Shown: positions 10,910 through 22,540 of the stretch, in pieces
How positions within the stretch are numbered: the stretch's first letter is position 1
Layout of the letters: each line of letters starts with the position of its first letter
From: Halichoerus grypus
Taxonomy: Eukaryota > Chordata > Mammalia > Carnivora > Phocidae
Assembly: GCF_964656455.1 (NCBI RefSeq)
Contig: NC_135716.1
Coordinates: forward strand, 112,933,744 to 112,997,743
Length of the DNA stretch: 64,000 bases
Direction of reading: 5' to 3'
The notes under the pieces: generated by a model
What the model was told of the DNA's origin: nothing
The model's input: only the letters and a program-made list of their open reading frames with translations
Databases searched by the model: none
Made by a program: the position numbers and the translations under genes

Positions 10910-11250
10910 TTTAATTTAAACTAAGTCTTTAATCCATTTGAAATTTATTTTTGCTTATAGTGTAGTGTATGAGTCTGTTTCTCTCTTCTTCCAAAATGGA
11001 TAGATAGCTATACCAACACCAATTTTTTATACTGTTTTTTGTCCAGCAGAATTGAACTACTACTTTTGTCACATATCAAATCTCAGGTAACCTGGGATCT
11101 GCATCTGGAATCTCTGTTCTGTACAACTGTTTTTTATTTTGTTTTGTTTTTGTCTTTTTTCTAAGTCTATACTAAACAAATACCATATTTATTTGATTAT
11201 AGCGGTTTTTTTAGGCTATATTCTGATTACTGGCAGAGCAAAATTCCCTG
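10910..11250 (-). mobile_element. L1 ORF2 3' fragment, antisense
   Basis: Contains ATCCATTTGAAATTTATTTT and ACCAACACCAATTTTTTATA, matching antisense ORF2 near the 3' side of L1. Because this landmark normally comes before the segment seen at 7.9-9.7 kb, it belongs to a second L1, not a continuation of the first. Confidence 0.55.
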
Positions 11251-12318
11251 TCCCTCTTTAGAATATACTTACCTTCTTTACTCTTCTCTCACAGTGAGAT
11301 CTTTAGAGTGGTTTTACTGCCTTTCTCTTCTGCTTCAGAAGTTTTAATTCCTATTTTCATAACACTGAAAAGTCTGACCTTATCCATTTATGTTTAATTT
11401 AACATGGCTAGCCAGTGTTTCCGTTACTCTTATTCCATCTTGAGGTCTCTTTTTAGTTTCTTTTTTACTTTTGCTCTGAAAGGTGAATAATAAATTTACT
11501 GAGTAAAGGCTCCTCAGAGGCAGTCCTCTTCTCTCAGGATGGATAGATGCTATTTGTCTCAGGGTGCATAGATGAGCTATTTCGTTGCCAGTCTGAGCTT
11601 TTTTCTGTTAGTTAACTTGCTCTTTCTACCTGGATGTTTATAAGATTGTCTTTTATCCTTAGAGTTCTAGAACTTTGCCAAGCATGTCTAAATGTGTGCT
11701 TTTCTCATCAGTGCAACCTGGAACTTAGCAGAATCCAGGCTTTCTCTAACTCAGGTAAAATTTTCTACTATTATCTGTTGAATAGTTTTATATTTTCCAT
11801 TTGTTTTTTTTCTCCTTCCAGAATTCCTATTATCTGCATTTTGTATTTCCTTGACCTATTTTTCAAATCTTCACCCTCATGATTTCCATTTATGTATATT
11901 TGTCTTGTACTTTGAAATATTTCTTGCACTTACATAAGTGAATGACATCCCCTTAAATTCATTTAAAATTTTGTTTCAAAATAAAGTAAAATTTTGTTTC
12001 AAAAATAATGTTACTAAGCTTTTAGCCCTGTGTGTGCACTGCACTTGAATCTCCTTAAATGCTGTGGTTTATTTTCATTTATGTTTTCATCTCCTCTAGT
12101 ATTTCTGTTTTACTGAGTACATGTTTTGATTACTTTGCTGATTTCCTCTCTGGTTGCTGGGCTCCTTAAATGGGTTGTTTTGTTTGTTTTTCTTTTTGTT
12201 TTTGTTTTTTTCTTAGCTCAGGGGGATCAGATCTGCTTATTGAGATATGGGGATATCCTTTATATTAATAGTCCTCCAACTAGTGAAAAGTGAAGTGACA
12301 GTCCCTTGCTGAGGTACC

Positions 12319-12362
12319 TCAAGGATATCCCTGATGTCTCTCAAGGATATCCCTGATGTCTC
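12319..12362. repeat. 22-bp perfect tandem duplication
   Basis: TCAAGGATATCCCTGATGTCTC occurs twice head to tail (12319-12340 and 12341-12362) with no mismatch. Probably a recent replication-slippage event. Confidence 0.9.
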
Positions 12363-12501
12363 TCAGTTCTCTGTAAATCTCTCCATCTCCAGGGCAGGGA
12401 GGATTCAGTCTACCCATTCAGTTCCCTTTGGGCTTGAAAAAGATATAATATGCTTATATAGGGGCCAGATATCTCTGATTATCAAGCTGTTCCTAGAATC
12501 C

Positions 12502-12530
12502 ACTGATATAGAAGAAAGTTCTATATCAGT
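12502..12530. repeat. Perfect inverted repeat, 12-bp arms
   Basis: ACTGATATAGAA, loop GAAAG, TTCTATATCAGT. All 12 pairs match. Not part of any recognised element. Confidence 0.9.
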
Positions 12531-12920
12531 TCCCTTTTCTTTCAGATAGGATTCCAAGCGAGCCTCATGTCTCACATTTACACCAGTTATCTCTAAGTCT
12601 CAGCCGTCATCTGGCTTAGAAAAAACTAAAAGTTTTTTAATGGTGTTGAGAGTAGCGGCAAAGGAAATTCTGTTAAAATCACACCTATTCTCATAATTTC
12701 CTCACCCTTAAAATTTTTAACAATTATTAATTTTTAATTAGCATTTCCTAATTTAATTAGCATCTACTAATAATCCATATCTGTGTCTCTTCCTCCACCG
12801 CCACAAGAACCTTAGCATGCTTTACTTCCCTCCTATTCAGCAATCTATATTTTTTCAACCCTCTGAAGTTTGGCTTCCATGTTTATTAAATTTTATTAAT
12901 TATATTAAATCTCTATCCCT

Positions 12921-13117
12921 TTTTTTAAAAAAAGATTATATTTATTTAGAGAGTGTGTGAGCGGTGGGGGAGGAGAAGAGGGAGAGAGAGAATTTCAAGC
13001 AGACTTCATGCTGAGCACAGAGCCCGATGCAGGGCTTGATCTCACAACCTTGAGATCATGACCTGAGCTGAAACCAAGAGTTAAGACGCTCAACTGACGG
13101 AGCCACTCAGGTGCCCC
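12921..13117 (-). mobile_element. Carnivore tRNA-Lys SINE, reverse
   Basis: Reverse-orientation copy: poly(T)/A start, GA-rich body, GATCATGACCTGAGC, and end GAGCCACTCAGGTGCCCC. Target duplication AAATCTCTATCCCT / AAATCTCTTTCCTT. Older copy. Confidence 0.93.
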
Positions 13118-13787
13118 AAATCTCTTTCCTTTAGTACACATCTTTTTATAGTCTGTGTTATAGGAATACATAAAGCACTGTGTATTCAAGTACAGTGGTT
13201 GGGTTAAAATTTCCTCTTTCAGGCAGATTCCATTTATCATCTGTTTTTTGCAGGGATTACTCATAGTTTCTGATTAATCAAATACACTCTCTTCTTTCTC
13301 AGCACTGTTAAAGACATTTTTTTCTCTGTGTCAGTTTTTTAGGGATCTTGATCCAAACTTAAGAAACTAATCCATAAATTATTGTGAATGTATAACCTTC
13401 CTAATTTACCCAAATCACTTCTCTAGTGATTTCTTAGTCACTGGTAAACTTCAGTATGTTGCACAGTCTATAAGACATATATTTACATGAAAGCCCTTTT
13501 TTGATTAATAGGAGAAAAGTTCATATAATTGGAGTGGTATATTATTTTCTTAAACCATTATGAAATCATGTTATAGCACATGGTAGTTATGTTCAAAACA
13601 CTGTTCTTTTTAGCTGCCTCAAATCTTTTTTTTCTGCATATAACTTTTATAAGTCAGTCCTTTCAGAATATCAGAACAGTGCTTCCTACTCACAGCAGTC
13701 ACTAGATACATATTTTATAAAGATGCATAGAAAAAGATAAGAAATGAAAGTATTTTATTTTTTTAGAAATTAGTTTAAAACACAGAT
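13118..13787. other. Intergenic, nothing recognised
   Basis: AT-rich DNA with no repeat I can name and no coding frame of substance. Confidence 0.5.
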
Positions 13788-13905
13788 TTTTTTTTAAGAT
13801 TTTATTTTTTTAAGTAACCTCTGTATCCAGCATGTGGCACAAACCCACAAACCCCCCCGAGATCAAAAGTCATATGCTCTACCAACTAAACCAGCCAGGT
13901 GCCCC
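13788..13905 (-). mobile_element. Short old-type tRNA SINE, reverse (no CT body)
   Basis: T-run, AAGATTTTATTTTTTTAAGT, GAGATCAAAAGTCATATGCT, and end CCAGCCAGGTGCCCC. It lacks the long CT-rich segment of the younger copies and ends soon after the tRNA-related part, as do 28161, 36146 and 38858. Flank AACACAGAT / AACAGATG. Confidence 0.85.
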
Positions 13906-14690
13906 AACAGATGATTAAAATGAATAAATTATGTACCCTGTGATTTAAATATTATATTCTACTTTTTAATTTTTGTTTTTAGAAGGTGACATTTATGGTG
14001 CTCATTTTTCTTTCCTCAAAGTGACCAAGCTACTAATTTGAAATGTATATTTTGGTGCCGTTTCAGAACCAAAACATTTACCAAAGGTGAAAAATATTAC
14101 GTGAATGTGGTTTCCCAAGACCCCTGCTATCATTTTACATAGTATTTGGACCTTTGAGGTCCCAATATTATAGATCATAGCTTATGAGACCTCTTTTCAC
14201 CCAGAAGGCCAATGCAGTAAGGACTTAAGGCCATTCACTGAGAAGATGGAAAAACTTATGTTCTCTCATATATAATTTTAAAGGTCCATTTTCTGTATTA
14301 GATATCTGCTACTGCTATATTTCCTATTTTGACACGGGAGGCAAATGTCCTTAAGTCTAAAGCTAACATGGCTGTTTGAATTGATGATTGGGAGCGCTAG
14401 TAGAGTAGAGTGGTTTTGGGCCCATGCAGTTTAAAAGGAAGTTAATTCCTCACATAATTACTGCTAAAATCACAGGGTTCTAAATAGTAATACTGGCACA
14501 ACAGTAAATTTTATTTTTGTGACCCGTTTTCTGGATGATCCTCTGAATTGCCTAAAAACACATGCAAAATGTAGTATGTGCAGTTAGCAGTAAATAGATG
14601 CAGTTAGGGCTAACTTTATGTAAGATCTACCAGTATCCTTAATAAATTCCATATTTTATTTAACTTTTCAAAGGAAAGAAAAGTCTGATC
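13906..14690. other. Intergenic, nothing recognised
   Basis: Moderate GC, no SINE or LINE landmark recognised, no gene. Confidence 0.45.
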
Positions 14691-15670
14691 CTATTTGTTC
14701 TTCATTGCTTCTTCTAGACTCCTCCCTCTGTCCTCCCTAAAATCCTCAGCTTTGAAGCTTGTACTATCAGACTGCTCACTCCTCATGCTCGTTGCAGCCA
14801 TCTCACAGTTCCCCCGGATGCCACAGCCTTGAAGATTTTTATCTCCTGGTCTGTGTCTGCAACACTACACATGTTCTAAATCTTGAAGATTTCAGTGTCC
14901 ATGAGAAAGTGACATTAGAGAAAATTGCCTAAAGAAGGTGAGGGAGCTAGTTATGTAATTATCTTGGGGAAGAGTGTAATGGGCTGAGGGAACAAGTGCA
15001 AATACTGAAGCAGAGCATGCTCGGTGTGCTGAAGAACAGCAAGACGGCCATTATGGCTGGAGAAAAGCCAGGGACAAAGGAGGAAATAAAGTCAGAGAAA
15101 GAACAGAACTGGGTCATATAGGGCCTCTATGCCATTGTAAGGCATACAAGATGATAAGATTTTTCTGGCAAATTTATCCTTCACTCTGTTTCAGTTCTCA
15201 GACACTCATGTCCTAAACCTTGTGTGTATCCATAATTACAGCCCCGTCTTTTTTCTCAGTTCTAGTATTCCTACTCTGCGTTACCATTTCCGGTATTCCA
15301 ATTTTACTCTCTTTTATACCCTGATTTCAGTAGTTCCTCAACCCCACCAGGGCCTACAATCCAGTGACCTTATATCATTTTTTATTGACTCAGCCTCCCC
15401 AAGCCTCCTTGTTCTCCCTTGCTCCCTTATGGAAATTATATCCATCAGTCCTTCATCAAGATTACACTGTTGTAATCACTCATCCCTTGTCCCTCTCTCA
15501 CTTTGTGTACTCTCTTGACAAAATCTCAACCCCAGCTAAACCAGCTCTCCACGCTTATGCTTTTTTTCTTCCAATATTAAAAAAACTGTTTTTAGTAAAA
15601 ACTTCTGGCCTACACTATCCTCTCCAGCTATCACCCATTGCTATTTTTACTTTTTAAAGCAAAACTCCTG
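14691..15670 (+). mobile_element. Old LINE (L2-like) ORF fragment, interrupted
   Basis: C-rich sequence (GATTTCAGTGTCCATG, later CACTCATGTCCTAAACC, CCATAATTACAGCCCCGT and CAAAACTCCTGTCAAAGC) follows the order of the L2 endonuclease-side ORF as I remember it. It is split by a reverse L2 3' fragment (14,920-15,180). Heavily decayed. Confidence 0.4.
14920..15180 (-). mobile_element. L2 3' fragment, reverse
   Basis: Reverse complement of the L2 landmarks: GAAGGTGAGGGAGCTAG, GTGCAAATACTGAAGCAGAG, GAACAGCAAGACGGCCA, GGCTGGAGAAAAGCCAGGGA and GGTCATATAGGGCCTCTA. Each matches the L2 3' region in order. Confidence 0.75.
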
Positions 15671-15689
15671 TCAAAGCTATATATAATGA

Positions 15690-15915
15690 TCATGATAACA
15701 GTAAATAACATTTATTAAGCACTTGCTGTGTGCTAGGCACTCTTCCAAATATTTTACATATATTAATCTTACTTCGTTCTCATAGCAATCCAACGAAGTA
15801 AAAAATACCAATTTTTACAATGAGAAAAAGGCATGGAGAACTTCTTTTCCCAACTACTCACTGGCAAATAGTGAAGCTGGAATTAAAATCCAGTCAGTCT
15901 GTCATCAGAGCCTGT
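15690..15915 (-). mobile_element. MIR SINE, reverse
   Basis: Reverse MIR order: ACATTTATTAAGCACTTGCT, TGTGCTAGGCACTCTTCC, a weak ATTTTACAATGAG equivalent, then GTGAAGCTGGAATTAAAATC and CAGTCAGTCTG. An ancient mammalian tRNA-SINE. Confidence 0.85.
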
Positions 15916-16109
15916 ACTAGCCCAAAGCAAAATGTTCTAAATCTCAGGTCTCAGACACATTAGCAGCACACTCCCAATTTCCAAGAGTGGGAATACCCTA
16001 CCCCAAGCCTCATTCCTCATAAGCAGTAGTGTAATAGGTTGTTTGCAAAGCCATGGTATTGTTAGGTGGAGCTTTTCATTTAACCAGAAGTTTAAAAGTG
16101 ATTTCTTCT

Positions 16110-16309
16110 GGGGCGCCCAGGTGGCTCAGTCGGTTAAGTGTCTGTCTTTGGCTCAGGTCATGATCCCAGGACCCTTGGGATCAAGCCCCCACATCGGGCT
16201 CTCTGCTCAGCAGGAAGTCTGCTTCTCCCTCTCCCTCTGTCTGCCGCTCTGCCTACCTGTGCTCTCTCTCTCTCTCTGTGTGTCAAACAAATAAAAATCT
16301 TTAATTAAA
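16110..16309 (+). mobile_element. Carnivore tRNA-Lys SINE
   Basis: GGGGCGCCCAGGTGGCTCAG head, (CT)n and TGTGTGTC body, AAATAAAAATC tail. Perfect 16-base duplication AAAAGTGATTTCTTCT on both sides (16094-16109 and 16310-16325). Confidence 0.96.
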
Positions 16310-16325
16310 AAAAGTGATTTCTTCT

Positions 16326-17550
16326 AAGTGAAGGACTCTTTCTCTCATGTAACCTTTTGACTTTAGTCTTTTTGGTTTCCTTGTGCTTTGCATTTCCCTC
16401 TTACTTTTGGTGTGAGTTCATTGGTAAGGAGCTCAAGGCTGCCTCTCTCTTTGGTAGAAGCTCATGCTCATAGTGTGCCAAACAGGAACCAGATTGGGGT
16501 CCAGGGAAAAGGAGTCATAAGAAAGACTTTTCTGATCCTGATCTCTAGTTAAGAAAAAAAAAATCCCTAAACTGAATCAGATTAGTAATAAACACAGTTT
16601 CTTTGTCTGAACTGCCCCCTCTGCAGTTGCTACTTCGGAATCTGTAGTGTCAATAGATGGCAAATTAAAAAAAAATAAAAATAAAAATCAGAGAATCTTT
16701 GCACTATTTATCAAAGAGGAGAAAAAAACCTAATGACATGATTTTAAACTCATCAGTTGGAGTTGTTTTCTTTTTAAACCCTAATCTAACATTACTAGAG
16801 AACTTCTTACTCAGAATTAATCCATTATTAATTTGTCACTTCTTTCTTATATCATCTTTAAGAAGAGAGGAATTCAGTTAAACATTTAGTATGTTTTTAA
16901 AGTAACTACTGATACAGAAAATTTCAAATAGTAAATCCTCAAAATCAGTTTTTAAGTTTTAAGAACAAGGAAACATCAGCTGACTAACTGCCTAAAGTCA
17001 TTCTAGCTGACTAACCTCATTCTCGTTGGCAGGGGTCATGTGCCCTTTCCTAAACAATTGCTGGTGAAGAGAAGAGATTTCTATGATTGGCTTTTCTGTC
17101 TTCCTGTTGAAAGAGGTTGTAGAGTCAACCACCATCCCGAAGGGGAGTGATGTTTCTTATTTGATTTTTCTTTGGTTGGTTTTTTTTGTTCCTTTTTGGA
17201 AGTTATCCTCTTGTCAGAAATAGTTTAAATCTCTCAGTGTAAAGAACAGGCAAGCTTTTTCCAGCTATGTTGTTGCCCCTCATACCAACCCCCTTTACCA
17301 TTATAGTGTATATAGTATATAGTTCTGCCTTCCTGTAGCCACATGTTTTGATTATATTCAGCTTGCAAAAATGTTAAAATTTTATTCACACTGAATGGTC
17401 TAATATGTTCAAAGGAACTGATATTAATATGAAATCACTAAGAAAGAACAAAAAAGAATTGACCTATAAACAACCATGGCAAAATGAAGTTCTAAACATT
17501 TCCCACGTGATTACTTTTCACTGTGGAAGTTTTATTTCTCAGAAAATATA
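16326..17550. other. Intergenic, nothing recognised
   Basis: No gene or named repeat. Short A-rich tracts occur near 16,550 and 16,665. Confidence 0.5.
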
Positions 17551-17565
17551 AAGCTGAATGATCTT

Positions 17566-17756
17566 GGGCACCTGGGTGGCTCAGATGGTTAAGCGTCTGC
17601 CTTCGGCTCAGGTCATGATCCCAGGGTCCTGGGATCGAGTCCCGCATCGGGCTCCCTGCTAGGCGGGGAGCCTGCTTCTCCCTTTGCCTCTCTCTCTCTC
17701 TCTCTCTCTGACTCTCATGAATAAATAAATAAAATATTTAAAAAAAAAAAAAAAAA
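17566..17756 (+). mobile_element. Young carnivore tRNA-Lys SINE with 17-A tail
   Basis: Near-consensus head and body, long (CT)n, AAATAAATAAA and a pure A17 tail (17740-17756). Duplication GCTGAATGATCTT / ACTGAATGATCTT. The uninterrupted A tail suggests a recent insertion. Confidence 0.96.
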
Positions 17757-17769
17757 CTGAATGATCTTG

Positions 17770-20500
17770 CCAAACCAGCCTAAACTTGATGAACAAACTC
17801 CATTGGCCCCTTAAGACTAATATCTGAACCAGTTACCTCTTCAGTTCTAAAAAATGTATATAACTTGATAGAGATTTGGCTTAAGAGTCTTAAATCCTAA
17901 ATGCTTTTGGGTGAGTTGATCCCTCTTACTAGAATCTCTCTGCCTCAGGGGTTTAGTCTTAATTACTTTTAGTAAATAAACTATCTTCATATAAATGGTT
18001 TAAAGAAAAGCAATATTATATTCCAATATTATATTCAAGGATTGTGAAGATAAGGAATATAATTTAACAATCTAAAAACCCAAGGTTTTACTGTGATGTA
18101 TCCAGTTGTACCTGTGTTGGATGTTGCTACTTCCTACTGCTGGAAAAGGCCTTTTATGTGTGTTCAATGTAAACACTAATCCTTATAGCAAGTCCTTCAG
18201 GTTAATGCCAATAGTGTGCATGAGGATAAAATCGTATTTATAATATGTAATACTCCAGAAGGATTATGTATTGAGTAGGAGCTGTAGAGAACATGAGAGG
18301 TTTGACAAGGCTGAGCAGGTCAGAGAGTCTGATTTCTGAAAGTAGAGATCAGAGAGTTGAACTAGCACTACAGAGTATTAGGAAGCAGATTTCAGTTTAG
18401 AGCAGTTTCAGACTCAACCTAGTGGGGATGTTTAAAGAGCCAACCAGGAGAAAAACAAAAACGAAAATCTTTGCTTCTTTATATGGACTTAAGGGAGGTG
18501 GTCCAGGAAAAAAATGTTAAAACTCATACCGGAAGGAAGAAGACTTCTGATCCTATGTTTTCTCTGTCTTTGCCACTGGTTTTCACACAACTACTTTCTC
18601 TGGTACTAACTGTCAGAAATACCCAAATGACAAATAAAACTTCAGTTGACTTTTTTTTATTGAATAAATACAACTTTTTTTCCCTGACTGTAAGAAAGAA
18701 GAAAATTCTGCAGATAGAAGACCTTTTCCCATGGTTTTAGAAAAAAGAAAATGGGTAGTATTTCTCACTATGGTCAGTTGATGATGGTGAAATGAGGAGG
18801 AGGAGGAGGTGGACAAAGACGGGGACGATGATGATAAAAGCATTTTGAAGATTAGTGGCTATTAGGGGAAGGAAGTTGGGAGTAGTGGAAAGAATACTAA
18901 AGCAAATATTGTAACTTGATTTTTAGGTCTGGGTTGTTCCCTACTTTAGTCAAACATAAGACTGAATTCATACTAGTTTTCTTATCAGTAGGAAGTGGAC
19001 TATATGATCTCTTGTCCTGCCTCTAAAATTCTGTAATTACAACAGCAAGTGTCTGTGCTAATGCTAATAAAATAGACTGAACAGTATCAAGAATATGAAA
19101 AACATTATATAGAATAAGGTGTCCTTTTATAATTAAGTTAATGTTTAATTAGAGTAGGTTTATGTAACAAAATTTTTTTTCCAGAACCTCTGTACCTCAG
19201 AGAGGGTTGCACAGTTCATTTTGGCGAAGAAAAGGCAGAACTGATAGCACATCATATTGCCACATGGAGGCTAACAATTAGACATAAAGCCAGACAAAAT
19301 CACAAGGAGAGCCATAAATAAAAGAGAGTCTTAATGTGATTTAAATACCGTGACTGAGTCGCATTCAGTGTCAGCCTGGTCACCAAGTCCAATGCGATAT
19401 CATCCTCTATAGAGATGTATTCTAGCAAAAGACTTCTGCATCCACCATCTGGCCCCTAACTCAGGGAGCACATCTCACTGAATGACACATAACCCAGTGG
19501 GATGCACCAAATTTGCTTAAACATGAGCACATCCTCTTCTCATAACAAAGGCTGAAAATGACTCTAATTTTATATTCTGTAGACTGTTGTGGAAATTATT
19601 AAAACAACAGTCTTCTGGGGAGGCTTATAAACATTCAGTGGTCTTGTTTTCATTGTCACAGCCATAATTTCAAGAAATATTGTAAATTTCAGCTTAAATT
19701 GAGAAGCAAATTAGATGTGCTTTAAATTTAAAAATTCATTCTTTATGTGGTTAAAAGAACCACATAAAGAGGTAGAAAAGGACTAAACTGTTTGTGACTA
19801 GACAGTTTGACCTTCCAAACAGAAGAGTTTGAGCAGAGTTCCTAGAGTTTCTATTCTCTGTCACAACCTTCAGGGAAGTGTGCCAGATGAGCTATACTGA
19901 AGAGAAATTTCTCTGAGGTTCTGGTTTTTTTAGTTTATACCTTAAACTGTGATTTCAGACGTGTTCCAGAGTAAAAGCAATCATATCCAGTATTTCCTGT
20001 CTCTAAGATAGAGTCTGCTGGGCTTCTTTTACTCTGTATTACTTTAGAATTATTTTACACTTGAGAAGGAATATTATGATTTGCCTAAATGGAAAGTATT
20101 TTTCCTTTTAGTACATGTTTGGCATTCCTTAGAAGGTTAAATATTTTATTAGCTTTTGGGAAGGAAGGATACTGTTTTATAGCCTCTTCTCTATTATTTG
20201 AAAAGCACCCCAAATCTACAGATCCCAAGTTAATCCTGAAGACTTTTTGATGGTCTGGGGTACCCTGGCTGATAAATATAAATGCTAAAGAAGGGGCAGT
20301 TTGTGGAAATAGGGATAAAATTTAAAATAACCATTTTTCTTCAAGTTATATAAAACTATAATGCTTTGTTGTAAAACCTTATGCAAGAACTGAGCCACAA
20401 TTAATAAAAGTAAAAGGAAACAGAAATATCATTCTTTAGACACAGCAAACTCAAAGAGGAAGGAAAAATAATCTCTTTAAAGATGAGAAGAAAAAGTATG
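17770..20500. other. Intergenic, mostly unassigned
   Basis: No gene. A GAG/GAT purine-rich patch lies at 18,795-18,840. A weak MIR-like patch is at about 18,890-19,035. A perfect 13-bp hairpin at 19740-19770 is listed separately. The block 19,170-19,680 is repeat-free by eye and could be older unique sequence. Confidence 0.45.
19740..19770. repeat. Perfect inverted repeat, 13-bp arms
   Basis: TCTTTATGTGGTT, loop AAAAG, AACCACATAAAGA. All 13 pairs match. Confidence 0.9.
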
Positions 20501-20504
20501 GAAG

Positions 20505-20567
20505 TGTTGAATTCCTATATTGTACACCTGAAACTAATATTACACTATAGAAATTAACTAGAATTTA
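20505..20567 (+). mobile_element. L1 3'-end relic
   Basis: GTGTTGAATTCCTATATTGT, ACACCTGAAACTAATATTAC and the following AATTAACTAGAATTTA match the end of the carnivore L1 3' UTR. The reverse SINE inserted here, and the L1 tail (AAATAAAAAC) continues at 20,801. Confidence 0.7.
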
Positions 20568-20784
20568 TTGTTTTTATTTTTTTTATTTTTATTTTTTAAG
20601 ATTTTTATTTATTTATTGAGAGAGAGAGAGAATGATAGAGAGCATGAGAGGGAGGAGGGTTCAGAGGGAGAAGCAGACTCCCCGCTGAGCAGGGAGCCCT
20701 ATGTGGGGGCTCGATCCCAGGACCCTGGGATCATGACCCAAGCCAAAGGCAGACGCTTAACCAACTGAATCACCCAGGCACCCC
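20568..20784 (-). mobile_element. Carnivore tRNA-Lys SINE, reverse
   Basis: (T)n, AAGATTTTTATTTATTTATT, (GA)n, GGATCATGACCC, end CACCCAGGCACCCC. Target duplication AATTAACTAGAATTTA (20552-20567) / AATTAACTGGAATTTA (20785-20800). Confidence 0.96.
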
Positions 20785-20905
20785 AATTAACTGGAATTTA
20801 AATAAAAACTTTTTTAAAAGTTTAAAATGATATGAGATGGAAGAAATATTCATTAAGTGCTAATGCTAAATTTCATGTAAACTGTTAATTAGAAAGTAGA
20901 GTAAA

Positions 20906-21068
20906 GGGTGCCTGGGTGGTACAGTCAGTTAAGGGACCAACTCTTGGTTTCAGCTCAGGTCGTGATCTCAGGGTCATGGGTTCAAGCCCACGTCAAGCTC
21001 CAGGCTCAGCGTGTAGTCTGCTTAGGATTCTCTCTCCCTGCCCCCCTAAAATAAATATTTTTAAAAAA
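20906..21068 (+). mobile_element. Older tRNA SINE
   Basis: GGGTGCCTGGGTGGTACAG head, CTCAGGTCGTGATCTCAGGG, short body, AAATAAATATTTTTAAAAAA tail. Imperfect duplication AGAAAGTAGAGTAAA / AGAAAGAAAGTAAAA. Confidence 0.92.
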
Positions 21069-21395
21069 GAAAGAAAGTAAAAATGGAGCATGTCACTGAC
21101 TAATAAGGTAAGAAATAATATGAAATTCTGGGGAAAGCTAGTTAACCTGGAGTTCTTTAGGACTACAGGATTGATAACATTTTCTCAAGTTTAAAGAATT
21201 GGCCTGAATTATTATGGAGCCAAATGATAGTGGAGTCACTATTATAAAGGGTAGTGAAGTGAATGAAGACAAGAGAGCATCATAATGCTGAGATTGTCAG
21301 CTGTCCAGTAAGTGGACTTGCTAACCTGTAAAACTGCTGAAATTAGTATAGGGGGAAGAAATCTTAATTTATAAATTTATTTAAAAATAAAAGCT

Positions 21396-21594
21396 GGGGT
21401 GCCTGGGTGGCTCTGTCAGTTAAGCATCTGCCTTCAGCTCAGGTCATGATCAGAGTCCTGGGATCAAGCCTCATGTCGGGCTCCCTGCTCAGCTGGGAGT
21501 CTGCCTCTCCTTCTCCCTTTGCCCCTTCTCCTGCTCCTTCTCTCTCTCTTGCTCACTCCCTCTCTCTCTCAAATAAATAAAATCTTAAAAAAAA
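21396..21594 (+). mobile_element. Carnivore tRNA-Lys SINE
   Basis: GGGGTGCCTGGGTGGCTCTG head, CT-rich body, AAATAAATAAAATC tail. Flanked by AAAAATAAAA on both sides. Confidence 0.93.
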
Positions 21595-21990
21595 ATAAAA
21601 ATAAAACAGTAGGCTAGATAATAGCAGTTTTAACGTTTTTTTAAGAATAGAGCCTATTCAACCAGTCTAATACCAGGCCCTAAGCTTCTGTCTTGAATGT
21701 ATGCTCCACCTGAATATTAAGGGCCATTATATGGAAGATGTGGACCAGCTGTTCACTTTCTCCCCTGAGTTCCAAAAAATAAGAAATGGGCATACTCTTT
21801 AGTGTGAAGGATTTGGGCAAGAATGAGAAAGAATATTGTGAATTGAAGTGCATTGCTGAGTGAATTTTAGTCTATGGAAGTCTTTTAAAAAGTCTTGCTA
21901 TCTCTCAAAACACTTTAGTCTCTCTGTGACATACATAGGTAGCCCTGCAATAAGAGATGTGAATGATTACACAAGCATTAGAAAGTCTTT

Positions 21991-22190
21991 GGGGCACCTG
22001 GGTGGCTCAGTTGTTAAGCATCTGCCTTCAGCTCAGGTCATGATCCCGGGGTCCTGGGATCAAGCCCCGCATCGGGCTCCCTGCTCCACGGGAAGCCGGC
22101 TTCTCCCTTTCCCACTCCCCCTGTTTGTGTTCCCTCTCTGGCTAGGTCTCTCTCTGTGTCAAATAAATAAATAATCTTTAAAAAAAAAAG
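21991..22190 (+). mobile_element. Carnivore tRNA-Lys SINE
   Basis: GGGGCACCTGGGTGGCTCAG head, full body with CCCACTCCCCCTG, AAATAAATAAATAATC and poly(A). Duplication ATTAGAAAGTCTTT / ATTAGAAAATCTTT. Confidence 0.95.
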
Positions 22191-22285
22191 GGAATTAGAA
22201 AATCTTTGAGTTGGGGAGTAATTAGCCCAAACACCCAATAACACAAGAGAGAAGCATGGAAATATATAACCACAAAAAAGAGAGA

Positions 22286-22492
22286 GGGGGGGTTGCCTGG
22301 GTGGCTCAGTTGATTAAGCAACTGCCTTCAGCTCAGGTCATGATCCCAGGGTCCTGGGATCAAATTCCACATCAGGCTCTGCTCAGCAGGAAGCCTGCTT
22401 CTCCCTCTCCCTCTGCCTGCCGCTCCCCCTGCTTGTGAGCTCTCTCTCTCTCTCTGTCAAATAAAATCTTTAAAAAAATTTTTTTTTTAATT
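22286..22492 (+). mobile_element. Carnivore tRNA-Lys SINE
   Basis: GGTTGCCTGGGTGGCTCAG head, CT-rich body, AAATAAAATC tail ending in an A/T-rich run. Duplication AAAAAAGAGAGAG / AAAAAATGAGAGAG. Lies only 96 bases from the previous SINE, in the same orientation. Confidence 0.93.
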
Positions 22493-22540
22493 AAAAAAAT
22501 GAGAGAGACATGTACAGATCAACATAATGACAACATTTAG

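Larger units (their letters stand above)
11251..12900. other. AT-rich intergenic, partly old LINE-like
   Basis: T-rich sequence with an old antisense L1-like block near 11,750-11,900 (TTCCAGAATTCCTATTATCTGC). It also contains a 22-base tandem duplication (12319-12362) and a perfect short hairpin (12502-12530), listed separately. No gene. Confidence 0.45.

Noticed and set aside
15222..15657. Two overlapping frames of 97-98 codons
   Set aside because: They fall in C-rich decayed LINE (L2-like) sequence. Overlap in two frames argues against coding.
20568..22492. Regularly recurring similar units that might suggest an array such as a CRISPR
   Set aside because: Units are full SINEs with separate target duplications, mixed orientations and irregular spacing in a mammalian genome.
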